Assembly (NCBI GenBank): GCA_003153935.1
Contig: PMCA01000004.1
Span: forward strand, 306 to 64,305
Direction: 5' to 3'
DNA from: Elusimicrobiota bacterium
GTDB taxonomy: Bacteria; CAYTYR01; UBA6262
DNA: 64,000 nt
Positions 26,048 through 34,383 of the stretch are shown piece after piece. Within the stretch, counting starts at the first letter, position 1. Each line of letters begins with the position of its first letter. The notes below the pieces were generated by a model. The model saw only the letters and a list, made by a program, of their open reading frames with translations. It was not told where the DNA came from and made no database searches. The position numbers and the translations under genes are program-made.

Positions 26048-26128
26048 GTGAAAATTTAATACGACATTTTATCTGCTCCCGGGAGGTCTCTCCGTGGCTT
26101 TCCTCCCAAAGGGAGCAGATTTTTTTTG
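26048..26128 (+). ncRNA. Candidate orphan small RNA with intrinsic terminator
   Basis: Between a strong promoter and the separate promoter of the next gene lies about 80 nt ending in a perfect 10-bp stem, ATCTGCTCCC (26071-26080) with GGGAGCAGAT (26111-26120). It encloses a second stem, GGGAGG (26081-26086) with CCTCCC (26102-26107), and runs directly into eight T residues. The 5' part is AT-rich and unstructured. No ORF with a ribosome-binding site is present. I could not match it to SRP RNA, 6S or a riboswitch class. It could be an sRNA or a terminated leader. Confidence 0.6.
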
Positions 26129-26150
26129 TCCTGAAAAGAACGTAAAAACC

Positions 26151-26179
26151 TTGCAAAATTTTAGCTAACGATGTAAAAT
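26151..26179 (+). promoter_or_regulatory. Promoter of the GH57-like gene
   Basis: TTGCAA (26151-26156), 17-bp spacer, TAAAAT (26174-26179), lying just after the RNA terminator. The spacer begins AATTTTAGCT, the same 10-mer as in the promoter at 16369. Confidence 0.62.
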
Positions 26180-26206
26180 AGATAGACTAAAATCTGGTGA
26201 GGTAAA

Positions 26207-28024
26207 ATGAAGACTGTTAACGTCATCCTGGGCTTTCATGCCCATGAGCCCAACCGGGAACTGGGTAACCAGATCCTGCAGGAAGCCAGCGACCCGGATA
26301 TTAAAAGAGGCTTGCCTTTCGATAATCCCCTGGCCAAGAACGCGCCTTCAGTCCGGGATACGTTCCTGGCTCTGATCCAGTTGGCCAAGAATTTTAACGT
26401 GCCCATCTGCCTGGCCGCTTCCAATGAGATCCTCCTGCAATTGCGTAATATCGCGCCGGAAACTTTTACCAAATTGCGCGAAGCCTACCAGGAACGTTCA
26501 CTTTACCCCATCTTAAACTTTGCTTACGAAGCTCATGTGCTTTTCACCAGCCCGGAAGAAGTGCAGGATGAACTGCGGCTGAACACTGAGTTTCTGGAGG
26601 ACGTGTGCGAGGTTTCCCTGGCCAAGTACGTCAAGCATAAAGGTGCTTTCCCGCCGGAGTGCTCCATAGATGGCAAGAAGATCAACTCCTTTACCCAGGC
26701 CGGGATCGAATTCATCATCGCGCCCCACCTGAAAGACCAATTCATCAATTACACCTTAACGCCTCCTGTAGATGTGGACTTTTCCCCGTTGCAACTGGAA
26801 AACGGGGTGGTCGTATTCCCGCGCCACCATACTGTCTCGGAAGGTTTATGGCAGGTCCTGACCCGGCTTAAGCCCAAATGGGCGATGCAGCAGGGCTACC
26901 TGCTCGGGGAGTATCCGGTATTTTCCCAGGAATACAGTAGCGGGCAATATCTTAAATTTCCCATAAGCCTGCAGGAAGCCATAGACGAGTACACCGCTAT
27001 CCTGAAACAAGTGGTGACGGATGCCCCGGACAACGGGGTGATACTGTCCATGCAAAAACTGGATATGATGGATTTCGGGGAATGGGCGCTGGGTATTATC
27101 GGCGCCGCCTGGCAGAATATCATCGCGGAGAATATCGCCCAGGTGCGGTTCGTGACTCCGGATACCATAATCGACGAACGGAGCAAAGCCAGTTTCTCCC
27201 GGTTGAAATTTGATGAGGTCTGCTGGTACCCTGAGAACCGAGTGATCATTAATATCGACGGGCAGTACCCGCCCCTGGGGGTGGCTGAGTATAACGGTTA
27301 CAAAGTGGGCGATAAGCTGTGGAAAAAATGGCCGTTCATTTTTTGGGAGCCGGGCCGGCAGCTGACCACCATTTTACAGTCGCTGCTAAACTCTTTTGGT
27401 CACCGGACCACTTTGCGGATCAAGGTCCGGGAAATGATGCAGCAAAACCTGATGAACATCGATGTCGGCGAGCAGTGCGCCCTGAACCTGCGCCAGATCA
27501 AGCGGGCCAGCAATTGGGTGGCTAATATCGATGAGGAACCGTTGCGAGAGACTTTTCTGCATGCTTATTTTATAGTCAAGAGATTATCCCAGTTCAATCT
27601 ACTGCCCGAGCGTTTCCAGAAGATATCCGAAGAAACCCTGGTCAGCATGGACAGCACCCTGGAGATCATCCTGGGCCAGCGCATTAATGTTCTGCTTACT
27701 AATATTAAGAAGATGGAACAAGCCAAAATGGTCGGCTATCCGTTGGCTTATACCTACCTCAATGGCGCCAACGTCTGGAAAGATAAAGCTTCCTTCTCTT
27801 TGCGCAGCGTCCAGAACCTGAATCGGGCGGGAAAGAATACCAAGGACCTTTTAATCGCCTTAGCCGAATGCCTGAAGTTCATTTTCCTCAGTCTGGACGG
27901 TATCCGGCACGCCACCAAGGACCTGCCGGAAAAAGAGTATGTCTACGCGGAAATATATAAGCAGCTGTATAAAACCTTTCCTCCCAAGATGCTGACATCG
28001 CTGGAGATGATGTTGTTCAAGTAG
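26207..28024 (+). CDS. Divergent GH57-like (glycoside hydrolase/deacetylase fold) protein
   Basis: This 605-residue cytoplasmic protein has an N-terminal half that resembles GH57-type (beta/alpha)7 barrels. It has an early FHAHEPN motif (residues 9-15) and an EAHVLFTSPEEVQDELRL segment where GH57 proteins discuss H and E. GAFPPECSIDGKKI follows, with a Glu in the position of the usual nucleophile region, and LDMMDFGEW is a candidate acid region. The C-terminal 230 residues are helical. The substrate is unknown (alpha-glucans in typical GH57). TGAGG precedes the ATG. It heads a same-strand run with HEAT and HD-GYP proteins. Confidence 0.65.
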   Translation: MKTVNVILGFHAHEPNRELGNQILQEASDPDIKRGLPFDNPLAKNAPSVRDTFLALIQLAKNFNVPICLAASNEILLQLRNIAPETFTKLREAYQERSLYPILNFAYEAHVLFTSPEEVQDELRLNTEFLEDVCEVSLAKYVKHKGAFPPECSIDGKKINSFTQAGIEFIIAPHLKDQFINYTLTPPVDVDFSPLQLENGVVVFPRHHTVSEGLWQVLTRLKPKWAMQQGYLLGEYPVFSQEYSSGQYLKFPISLQEAIDEYTAILKQVVTDAPDNGVILSMQKLDMMDFGEWALGIIGAAWQNIIAENIAQVRFVTPDTIIDERSKASFSRLKFDEVCWYPENRVIINIDGQYPPLGVAEYNGYKVGDKLWKKWPFIFWEPGRQLTTILQSLLNSFGHRTTLRIKVREMMQQNLMNIDVGEQCALNLRQIKRASNWVANIDEEPLRETFLHAYFIVKRLSQFNLLPERFQKISEETLVSMDSTLEIILGQRINVLLTNIKKMEQAKMVGYPLAYTYLNGANVWKDKASFSLRSVQNLNRAGKNTKDLLIALAECLKFIFLSLDGIRHATKDLPEKEYVYAEIYKQLYKTFPPKMLTSLEMMLFK

Positions 28025-28063
28025 TTACATCTGACAGCTTGATTTTAGATGAGGACACCACGT

Positions 28064-30235
28064 ATGAATCCAGATAAGGCCCCGTCTTTTTCTCTGGGAG
28101 CGGTTAGTGATCTTTTAATAAGTCTGCAAGCCACCCTAAAGTTCAGCCGTCTTTATCCGCTGCAACATCCACTACTGACCGGAGCCGTGAACCGGCTAAA
28201 AGATAACATCAACAAATTCTTTTCCGCTAATTCCATCCTGCGCCTGCGCCTGAAACGTCAGCAAATCTATACCAGCGGGAAACTGCTCAACCGCGGTGAT
28301 GAATTGCTGGAGACCCTGGCCCTGGCCATCTACCGGCTGGGTATCCGCGAACTGAGTTTTTACCAGGGGGTGAGCGAAGAGGATCTGCTGAAATTCATCG
28401 TGGTAGTCAATATGGACGCCAACCTGCTGGTGGAAAAGGGCGGGATCGAGAATATTTGGGAAGGCAATAAATTTGATTATATAAAGATAAACGAGACGCT
28501 ACACCAGGAAGTTTTCCGGATCGGGGCGTGGGGCCAGGTCCAGAGAGAGGCCCAGCCTGCGAATTCCAAACTGGGAGAAGTGGTCTTGCTGGCCGACTTC
28601 CTGGGCGGACAGGAAAAAAATCTGGCCCGGGATGGCTATAAGTTGTTAGGGGAATTACTGGCCAACCCGGAGAACATGGCCGGCATGCTGCAGGCCCTGG
28701 CTCGCAGCGAGCTGAACGATAAGGGCGGCCAGGAGGCCGTACCGGAGGAACTGGTACAGGAATACGTGATCAGGGCTTTTGGCAAGCTGGTTAACCTGAT
28801 CCAGCAGCAACCCGCGGAACAGAAGAAGAATTTCTATCACCAGTTGGCGGCCAGCACGCAGCATTTCGCGCCCGGATTGAAAAATAAATTATTAAAAGAA
28901 ATAGGTAATGAAGCACTGAAAAACGAGGCCAGTGGAGAGCTGCTGGCGGAGTTACCATCCCGCGAATTAAATACTATATTACAGGAAAAGCAGGCCTCCG
29001 GCTCCAAGGAAGAAGACATGCTGGCCATTATTTCCCGGTTGCCGGTGTCTAATAAGGCCAAGAATGAACTATTGAGCCAGTTGAACATCGGCACACAATT
29101 CGTAATTCCTGAACAAGTTAAACCGGAGGAGCCGGAAAAAACGGAGCAAGTGGCGCTCAGCCCGTTGGAATTGGCGGAGATCCATTATCAGCTGCCTCCG
29201 AATATCAGCAATATCCTGGCCGAGCTAAGTTCTTACAACGAAGGGGAACTGAAAGAAATTGAGAAACTCATCCGTTCTACGGAAAAAAATGAGGTGGAAG
29301 AGACCGTTTTCGCGGTACTGAGCGAATTAATGAACCAGGAAACCGAAGAAAACAAATTCCAGCGGTTGGCTGGAGGCATCGAGAGAAGGGTGCGGCGGTA
29401 CCTGGATGCCGATGTTTATGACTGGCCCGTGGCTTACCTGCAAAAGATCAGGGACCGCAGCCAGGATACCACCGGTCCCGCCGCGGTACGTAATTGCCTG
29501 CAGGAAATGATGGTGCACCTGGGTGAAAAAGAGATCATCCAAAAACTGCTGGACAGCATCAGGAAACTGGATAAAGACGAAGCCGGCTACGCCATGATCA
29601 CCAATTATTTATTTATTTTGCCGGGAGAAAGCGTGCCTCATCTAGTGGACGCGTTGGCGGTAGAAGAATTACTGGCCATTCGCCGTCTGCTCTGCCAGAT
29701 CCTCAGTGAAGTAGGTAAGCAGGGCCTGGGTTACTTATGGGAAAAACTGGAAGATCCTGACTGGCACCTGGTGCGCAATATAACTATGATACTGGGCATG
29801 ATCAACGACGAAAGAAGTTTCACGCCCCTGGTTAATCTGCTTAAACATGATAATATGCGGGTCAGGATGGAAGTGATCAAAAGCCTGGGATCCAGCGGCA
29901 ACCCCCGGGTCCTGGAATGGCTGCTGCTGGGCCTGAAAGACAAAAATATGCAGGTACGGCAACATACCGTGGAATGGCTGGGTAACCTGCAGGACAAGAG
30001 AGCCATACCTACTTTAGTCAGACTGGTAAAAGAACGCGATCTGTTCGGCGTGCACACCGCCCTGAAAAAGGAAGCGATCATGGCGTTGGGGGTATTGCGG
30101 GCGCAGGAAGCCAAACCTCTCCTGGAAAAAATGACGAAAAAGAGCTGGCTGGATTTCATCCGTTCCCGCCAGTCGTTGCGTGACGAAGCCAAAAAATCCC
30201 TGGAATTGATCCTGGGGGCAAAAAAACATGACTGA
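28064..30235 (+). CDS. HEAT-repeat protein with LYP/HP N-terminal module
   Basis: This 723-residue protein has no signal peptide. Residues about 15-135 form a module (LKFSRLYPLQHPLLT, then IRELSFYQGVSEEDLLKF) that is clearly related to the N-terminus of the next gene's HD-GYP protein. A charged helical middle follows (about 180-480). The C-terminal 200 residues carry at least four HEAT repeats (for example MILGMINDERSFTPLVNLL, VIKSLGSSGNPRVLEWL and EWLGNLQDKRAIPTLVRL). ATG 28064 is preferred to 28049 because GAGG at 28051-28054 is correctly spaced. It overlaps the next gene by 8 nt, so the two proteins are probably made together and may interact through the shared module. Confidence 0.8.
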   Translation: MNPDKAPSFSLGAVSDLLISLQATLKFSRLYPLQHPLLTGAVNRLKDNINKFFSANSILRLRLKRQQIYTSGKLLNRGDELLETLALAIYRLGIRELSFYQGVSEEDLLKFIVVVNMDANLLVEKGGIENIWEGNKFDYIKINETLHQEVFRIGAWGQVQREAQPANSKLGEVVLLADFLGGQEKNLARDGYKLLGELLANPENMAGMLQALARSELNDKGGQEAVPEELVQEYVIRAFGKLVNLIQQQPAEQKKNFYHQLAASTQHFAPGLKNKLLKEIGNEALKNEASGELLAELPSRELNTILQEKQASGSKEEDMLAIISRLPVSNKAKNELLSQLNIGTQFVIPEQVKPEEPEKTEQVALSPLELAEIHYQLPPNISNILAELSSYNEGELKEIEKLIRSTEKNEVEETVFAVLSELMNQETEENKFQRLAGGIERRVRRYLDADVYDWPVAYLQKIRDRSQDTTGPAAVRNCLQEMMVHLGEKEIIQKLLDSIRKLDKDEAGYAMITNYLFILPGESVPHLVDALAVEELLAIRRLLCQILSEVGKQGLGYLWEKLEDPDWHLVRNITMILGMINDERSFTPLVNLLKHDNMRVRMEVIKSLGSSGNPRVLEWLLLGLKDKNMQVRQHTVEWLGNLQDKRAIPTLVRLVKERDLFGVHTALKKEAIMALGVLRAQEAKPLLEKMTKKSWLDFIRSRQSLRDEAKKSLELILGAKKHD

Positions 30236-31697
30236 AAAGAACCTGTCATTTTTTATTAACCAAAATATCTATTCCCTGGCCCATCGCCTGATTAAACAGC
30301 TGCCGGCGGCTCTCAAGAGCGCCCAGCTCTACCCGCTGGACCATCCATATTTTACTCATTCCCTGCAGCTAGTGCAGGGCAGCCTGGAGAGCCTGTTCAA
30401 ATACCGGCCGGAGGTTACCTTCAGCCTGGTGGAAAACGAGCTTTATTTCGGCGATATGGCCCTCGTCGAAGACGGCCTGAACCAGCGGCAGTTCATCAGC
30501 GAGTTCGAATCACGTAAGATCAACAACCTGACGTTCATGGCCGGCGTGACCCGCGAAGAGCTGATGGGTTTTTTCCAGCTCATGAGCAAGGAGGTCGACA
30601 TCCCCCTTACCGGCGCGGAACTGGCCGATAAATTCAAGGAGTTGCATATTACCCACATCCTAGTGGGGGAGGTGGTGCTGTCCACGGTCAGTACCGACCA
30701 GGCAAATAGCAGCGGATTTAGTATGGGCGGGGCCAAGCCGCAATTCAGCAGCATTGAACAGAACAAGGCCAAGGGGGTTTTCTTCGGCAGCATTAACGTC
30801 ATCAAGAAGATCATGGATGAGACGGAGAATGACCGTGAATTCACCCTGGGTCAGGTCAAAGACATAGTCGGTGAGATGGTCGGCACAGTGGTTAAGGAAG
30901 AAAAATACCTGCTGGGCCTGACCACCATCAAAAATTATGACGAATATACATATAATCATTCGGTAAACGTTGCGATCCTGGCCCTTTATCTCGGTAAACT
31001 GCTGGGGCTGTCAGGTGGCCAGCTGCAGGTGCTCGGCGAAGCCGCTATGCTGCATGACGTGGGCAAAGTTAAAATACCCAAAGCCATACTGAACAAGATC
31101 GGTGTCCTGACGCCGGAGGAATGGCAGGTAATGGAACGGCATACAGTAGAGGGCGCGGAAATTCTCAGCCAGATCAGCGGCATTAACGACCTGAGCATCA
31201 GCGTGGCCCTGGAGCATCACCTGCATTTTGACTTGAGCGGCTACCCCAAAGTAACGGAACTCACGGCGGCCAGCGCTTTCAGCCGCCTGGTAACCATCTG
31301 TGATGTTTATGACGCGGCCACCAGCCTGCGGGTTTATCACGCCCCAGTCTTGGGGGCTAAGATCATTGCCTTGATCATCGGTAAAAAAGGGAGTTTTTTC
31401 GATCCGGTGCTGGCCAAGGCGTTCGTCCAGATGATGGGAGTTTACCCGGTGGGCAGCCTGGTCAGGCTGGATAGCGGGGGATTGGCGGTGGTGCAATCCA
31501 ATAATCTCAAAAATATTCTGCGGCCCCGGGTGGTATTAGTGGAAGAAACCGAGAAGGCGGGCACGCTGCAAATGGCCGATCTGGACGAGATCGATAAAAA
31601 ATCCATGACTTTCAAGTATTCCGTGAAGGAAGTGTTATCACCGGAAGCTTTCAATTTCGACGTTACCAAATATTTTAACAAAGAGAGCGGGGCGTAA
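30228..31697 (+). CDS. HD-GYP domain protein with LYP/HP N-terminal module
   Basis: This 489-residue protein has an N-terminal module (about 15-150; LKSAQLYPLDHPYFT, then INNLTFMAGVTREELMGF) that is paralogous to the preceding protein. An HD-GYP phosphodiesterase-type domain follows (about 235-400) with HSVNVAILALYLG, MLHDVGKVKIPKAIL, EHH and DLSGYPKV. The HD and GYP residues are intact, so c-di-GMP (or cGAMP) hydrolysis is plausible. The C-terminal 90 residues are of unknown fold. It is cytoplasmic. It overlaps both neighbours, consistent with a translationally coupled operon. Confidence 0.88.
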   Translation: MTEKNLSFFINQNIYSLAHRLIKQLPAALKSAQLYPLDHPYFTHSLQLVQGSLESLFKYRPEVTFSLVENELYFGDMALVEDGLNQRQFISEFESRKINNLTFMAGVTREELMGFFQLMSKEVDIPLTGAELADKFKELHITHILVGEVVLSTVSTDQANSSGFSMGGAKPQFSSIEQNKAKGVFFGSINVIKKIMDETENDREFTLGQVKDIVGEMVGTVVKEEKYLLGLTTIKNYDEYTYNHSVNVAILALYLGKLLGLSGGQLQVLGEAAMLHDVGKVKIPKAILNKIGVLTPEEWQVMERHTVEGAEILSQISGINDLSISVALEHHLHFDLSGYPKVTELTAASAFSRLVTICDVYDAATSLRVYHAPVLGAKIIALIIGKKGSFFDPVLAKAFVQMMGVYPVGSLVRLDSGGLAVVQSNNLKNILRPRVVLVEETEKAGTLQMADLDEIDKKSMTFKYSVKEVLSPEAFNFDVTKYFNKESGA

Positions 31698-32911
31698 TGA
31701 AGAGAAAAATAGAGACCATAATTTTGATCATGCTCAGTTTGGTTTGGCTGGTGGCCTTGAAAGAGATACCGCGCGGTAATGAATACCTGAAACTATCGAT
31801 CGCCGTTGAAAAAAAGATCTACCAGGCAGGGGAACCGATTACTATCCGATTCCAGTTCAAGAACATAGCCAAGCAACCGGTGGACCTGAATAATTTACAA
31901 TGGGAAAACGGCGGGGAGATTTTATACTCCATAATCGCTCATAATGAACAGGGAGAGGTCCTCGCGCCCCTGGCTAAGTGTTGTCTCCGGCAAGCACCCG
32001 GCCCGGATGAAATCCAGGAGATCGGGCCAGATGATACTTTCACCCGGGAAATTGAACTGAGTAAGGTATTTTCGGAACTGGGTCCGGGCAACTATGAATT
32101 GAACGGCATCTATCGCAATTACAAATATAACCGGCCTCTGGATAACAAGATCTGGGTGGGGGAAATATACAGTAATTCGCTCAAGATCACGATCAAACGC
32201 CTGGGTCAGGACGAACTGGATATAGCGCTGTCTAACCTGGCGCCTGGCCGGAACACAGATGATCAATTAAAAGCTATGCGGATACTGGCCCTGCACCAGG
32301 ACGGTCGTGCTATACCCATGTTGAAAAGGATAGCCATGCAGGATGCCAATCCCAATGCCGGAGAAGCCATCCGGTCGCTGGGATTGACGGGGGAAGAAGC
32401 GATCGGCGCCTTGTATTTCCTGATGTCTAACCTGGACAAAAGTCACTGGCCGGAAATAATTTATGCGCTGGGACTGACCCATAGCCCCAAAGCGCTGGAC
32501 TACCTGGTGCCGCTGTTACCGACCAAGCAGGAAGAAAATATCAGCGCCTGGGCCTTAAAAGCGCTGGCAAATATTAAGGACCCGCAAGTGCCGGGACTGC
32601 TCATCAGCAAATTAAAGGATCCGCGTGAGACTATCCGCCAGATCGCGGTGGAATGCCTGGGTAAGAGCCGGGATCCGCAAGCCGTGCCCGTATTACAGGC
32701 TATGCTCGAACAGGAATTCCGGGCGAATGTGCGCCGCCAGGTAGCTAAAGCCCTCTATTTCCTGACGGGAGAGATCTACGCTTACAAGGATTTCCAGGAT
32801 AAGATCGCCGCCTTTGACCCGGAGAAAGATCTCACCACAGAGGAGAAAGACGCAGCCAATGACTATCTTGTCCGATCTCGTCGGCCAGTCAAGTCTGATA
32901 CGGAAGAATAA
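31697..32911 (+). CDS. Membrane-anchored Ig-like/HEAT-repeat protein
   Basis: This 404-residue protein has an N-terminal hydrophobic segment (about 5-21) that could be an uncleaved anchor. An Ig-like beta domain follows (about 30-170; KLSIAVEKKIYQAGEPITIRF is typical of BsuPI/intracellular proteinase inhibitor-like folds), then about five HEAT repeats (about 190-350; for example ALKALANIKDPQVPGLLIS and VECLGKSRDPQAVPVLQAM). It is probably an exported or anchored binding protein. It starts on the stop of the HD-GYP gene (TAATG). Its 3' end includes ACCACAGAGGAGAAAGACGC, which resembles a common intergenic repeat. Confidence 0.78.
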   Translation: MKRKIETIILIMLSLVWLVALKEIPRGNEYLKLSIAVEKKIYQAGEPITIRFQFKNIAKQPVDLNNLQWENGGEILYSIIAHNEQGEVLAPLAKCCLRQAPGPDEIQEIGPDDTFTREIELSKVFSELGPGNYELNGIYRNYKYNRPLDNKIWVGEIYSNSLKITIKRLGQDELDIALSNLAPGRNTDDQLKAMRILALHQDGRAIPMLKRIAMQDANPNAGEAIRSLGLTGEEAIGALYFLMSNLDKSHWPEIIYALGLTHSPKALDYLVPLLPTKQEENISAWALKALANIKDPQVPGLLISKLKDPRETIRQIAVECLGKSRDPQAVPVLQAMLEQEFRANVRRQVAKALYFLTGEIYAYKDFQDKIAAFDPEKDLTTEEKDAANDYLVRSRRPVKSDTEE

Positions 32912-34376
32912 GCTCGCCGTCACTTATAAGAAGCAAAAACTGTCTTATGCCGAATTGCAACAGCGGATAGACCACCTGGCCGCCGGCTTGGCCGGTTCGT
33001 TGGGGCTGGTCCGGGGGGAGCGGGTCGGAATCCTGCTGAAAAACGGCCCGGAATACCTGATCAGCTATTTTGCCATCCTGCGGGCCGGCGGGATAGTGGT
33101 ACCGCTGAATACGTTCCTGACCGCGGACGAGCTCTTGTATATATTCAATGATTGCCAGCTCAAGGTTCTGATCACCGGTGACGGCTTTATGTCCACGGTA
33201 AAGACTATGGCCGCCGCTTACCGGCAGCCTTTAAAAAAAATAATTGTCGACAAAAAATATGAGGACAGCTTTTACTGGCCGGAACTGATGAACACGACTG
33301 CCGCCAGCCCCAGTACCGATGGGATCAGCGCGGAAGACCTCGCGGTTATCCTTTACACCTCAGGCACGACCGGCTATCCCAAAGGGGCCATGCTTAGCCA
33401 CCGGAATCTGCTGGCCAATATAGAAAGCTGCGCCCGGGCCGTTCCACTCAGGGAAAAGGACGTTTTCATCCTCTTTTTGCCCATGTTCCACGCTTTCACA
33501 TTTACCGTTTGCGTGCTGCTGCCGTTCTACCTGGGCGCGCGGGTAGTTATATTGGACTCGGTCATGCCGTTCCACCGCGTGATCAAAAGCCTGGTCGTTG
33601 ATCGCATATCGGTTTTTGTTTCGATCCCCCTGGTCTATAAACTAATGCTTAAAGCCAGGATACCGTCAGTATTTTTCTGGCTACTGCCCTTGCGCTTGTG
33701 CGTTTCCGGCGGGTCGCCGCTGGGCGCGGAGGTTCAGTCCGCTTTTGAACGAAAATTCAATATCCCTTTACTGGAAGGCTATGGCTTGTCGGAAGCGGCC
33801 CCGGTAGTGACTATCAATCCCCTGGAAGACGTGCGCCGTCCCGGGTCTATCGGCCGTCCGCTACCCGGTGTAGAAATACAGGTAGTGGATGATAACGGGA
33901 AACAACTGGGACCCAATGAAGTAGGCGAGATCGTTGTGCGCGGGCCCAATGTGATGCAGGGTTATTACCGGTCGGAGGAGTTGACCAGCCAGGCCCTGAA
34001 AAACAGCTGGCTCTATACGGGTGACGTGGGCCGGATCAACCAGGATGGCTATGCTTATATAGTGGATCGCAAAAAAGAAATGATCCTAGTGCATGGCATG
34101 AACGTTTATCCGCGCGAGGTGGAGGAGATATTGCTGGCCCATCCACGGATCGCCGAAGCCGCGGTAGTAGGCAAGAAGGATGAGCATCATGGTGAGATAC
34201 CGATCGCTTTTATCGTCCCGAAAAGAAAAGAGAATTTGGCCGTCAAAGAGATCAGCCAATATTGCCGCACGCATTTAGCCGGTTATAAAGTTCCCCGTCA
34301 GTTCCGCGTGGTCGAAGCCCTGCCCAAAACCGCTACGGGAAAAATTTCCAAGAAAGAACTCAGAGAAAAGGCTTAA
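32859..34376 (+). CDS. AMP-binding acyl-CoA ligase
   Basis: This protein of about 505 residues is of the ANL superfamily, most like medium/long-chain fatty acyl-CoA ligases. It shows the P-loop YTSGTTGYPKGAMLSH, the YGLSEAAPVVTINP motif (A5), YTGDVGRINQDGY (A7), the VDRKKEMI hinge (A8) and the catalytic Lys in PKTATGKISKKEL (A10). It would activate a carboxylic acid with ATP and transfer it to CoA. The substrate is unknown. ATG 32859 with AGGAG at 32841-32845 is preferred to a longer in-frame start at 32814. Its start overlaps the preceding HEAT gene by 53 nt. Mfd follows 7 nt after the stop. Confidence 0.9.
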   Translation: MTILSDLVGQSSLIRKNKLAVTYKKQKLSYAELQQRIDHLAAGLAGSLGLVRGERVGILLKNGPEYLISYFAILRAGGIVVPLNTFLTADELLYIFNDCQLKVLITGDGFMSTVKTMAAAYRQPLKKIIVDKKYEDSFYWPELMNTTAASPSTDGISAEDLAVILYTSGTTGYPKGAMLSHRNLLANIESCARAVPLREKDVFILFLPMFHAFTFTVCVLLPFYLGARVVILDSVMPFHRVIKSLVVDRISVFVSIPLVYKLMLKARIPSVFFWLLPLRLCVSGGSPLGAEVQSAFERKFNIPLLEGYGLSEAAPVVTINPLEDVRRPGSIGRPLPGVEIQVVDDNGKQLGPNEVGEIVVRGPNVMQGYYRSEELTSQALKNSWLYTGDVGRINQDGYAYIVDRKKEMILVHGMNVYPREVEEILLAHPRIAEAAVVGKKDEHHGEIPIAFIVPKRKENLAVKEISQYCRTHLAGYKVPRQFRVVEALPKTATGKISKKELREKA

Positions 34377-34383
34377 GCAAATT

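Noticed and set aside
26048-26128. Riboswitch or SRP/6S RNA reading of the orphan RNA
   Set aside because: No recognised conserved core or tetraloop pattern of known classes, and the next gene has its own promoter after the terminator.
32826-32856. ACCACAGAGGAGAAAGACGC as a certain repeat insertion
   Set aside because: It resembles a common ACCACAGAG-type repeat but is fully explained as coding sequence at the end of the HEAT gene. A single copy cannot be told from chance.
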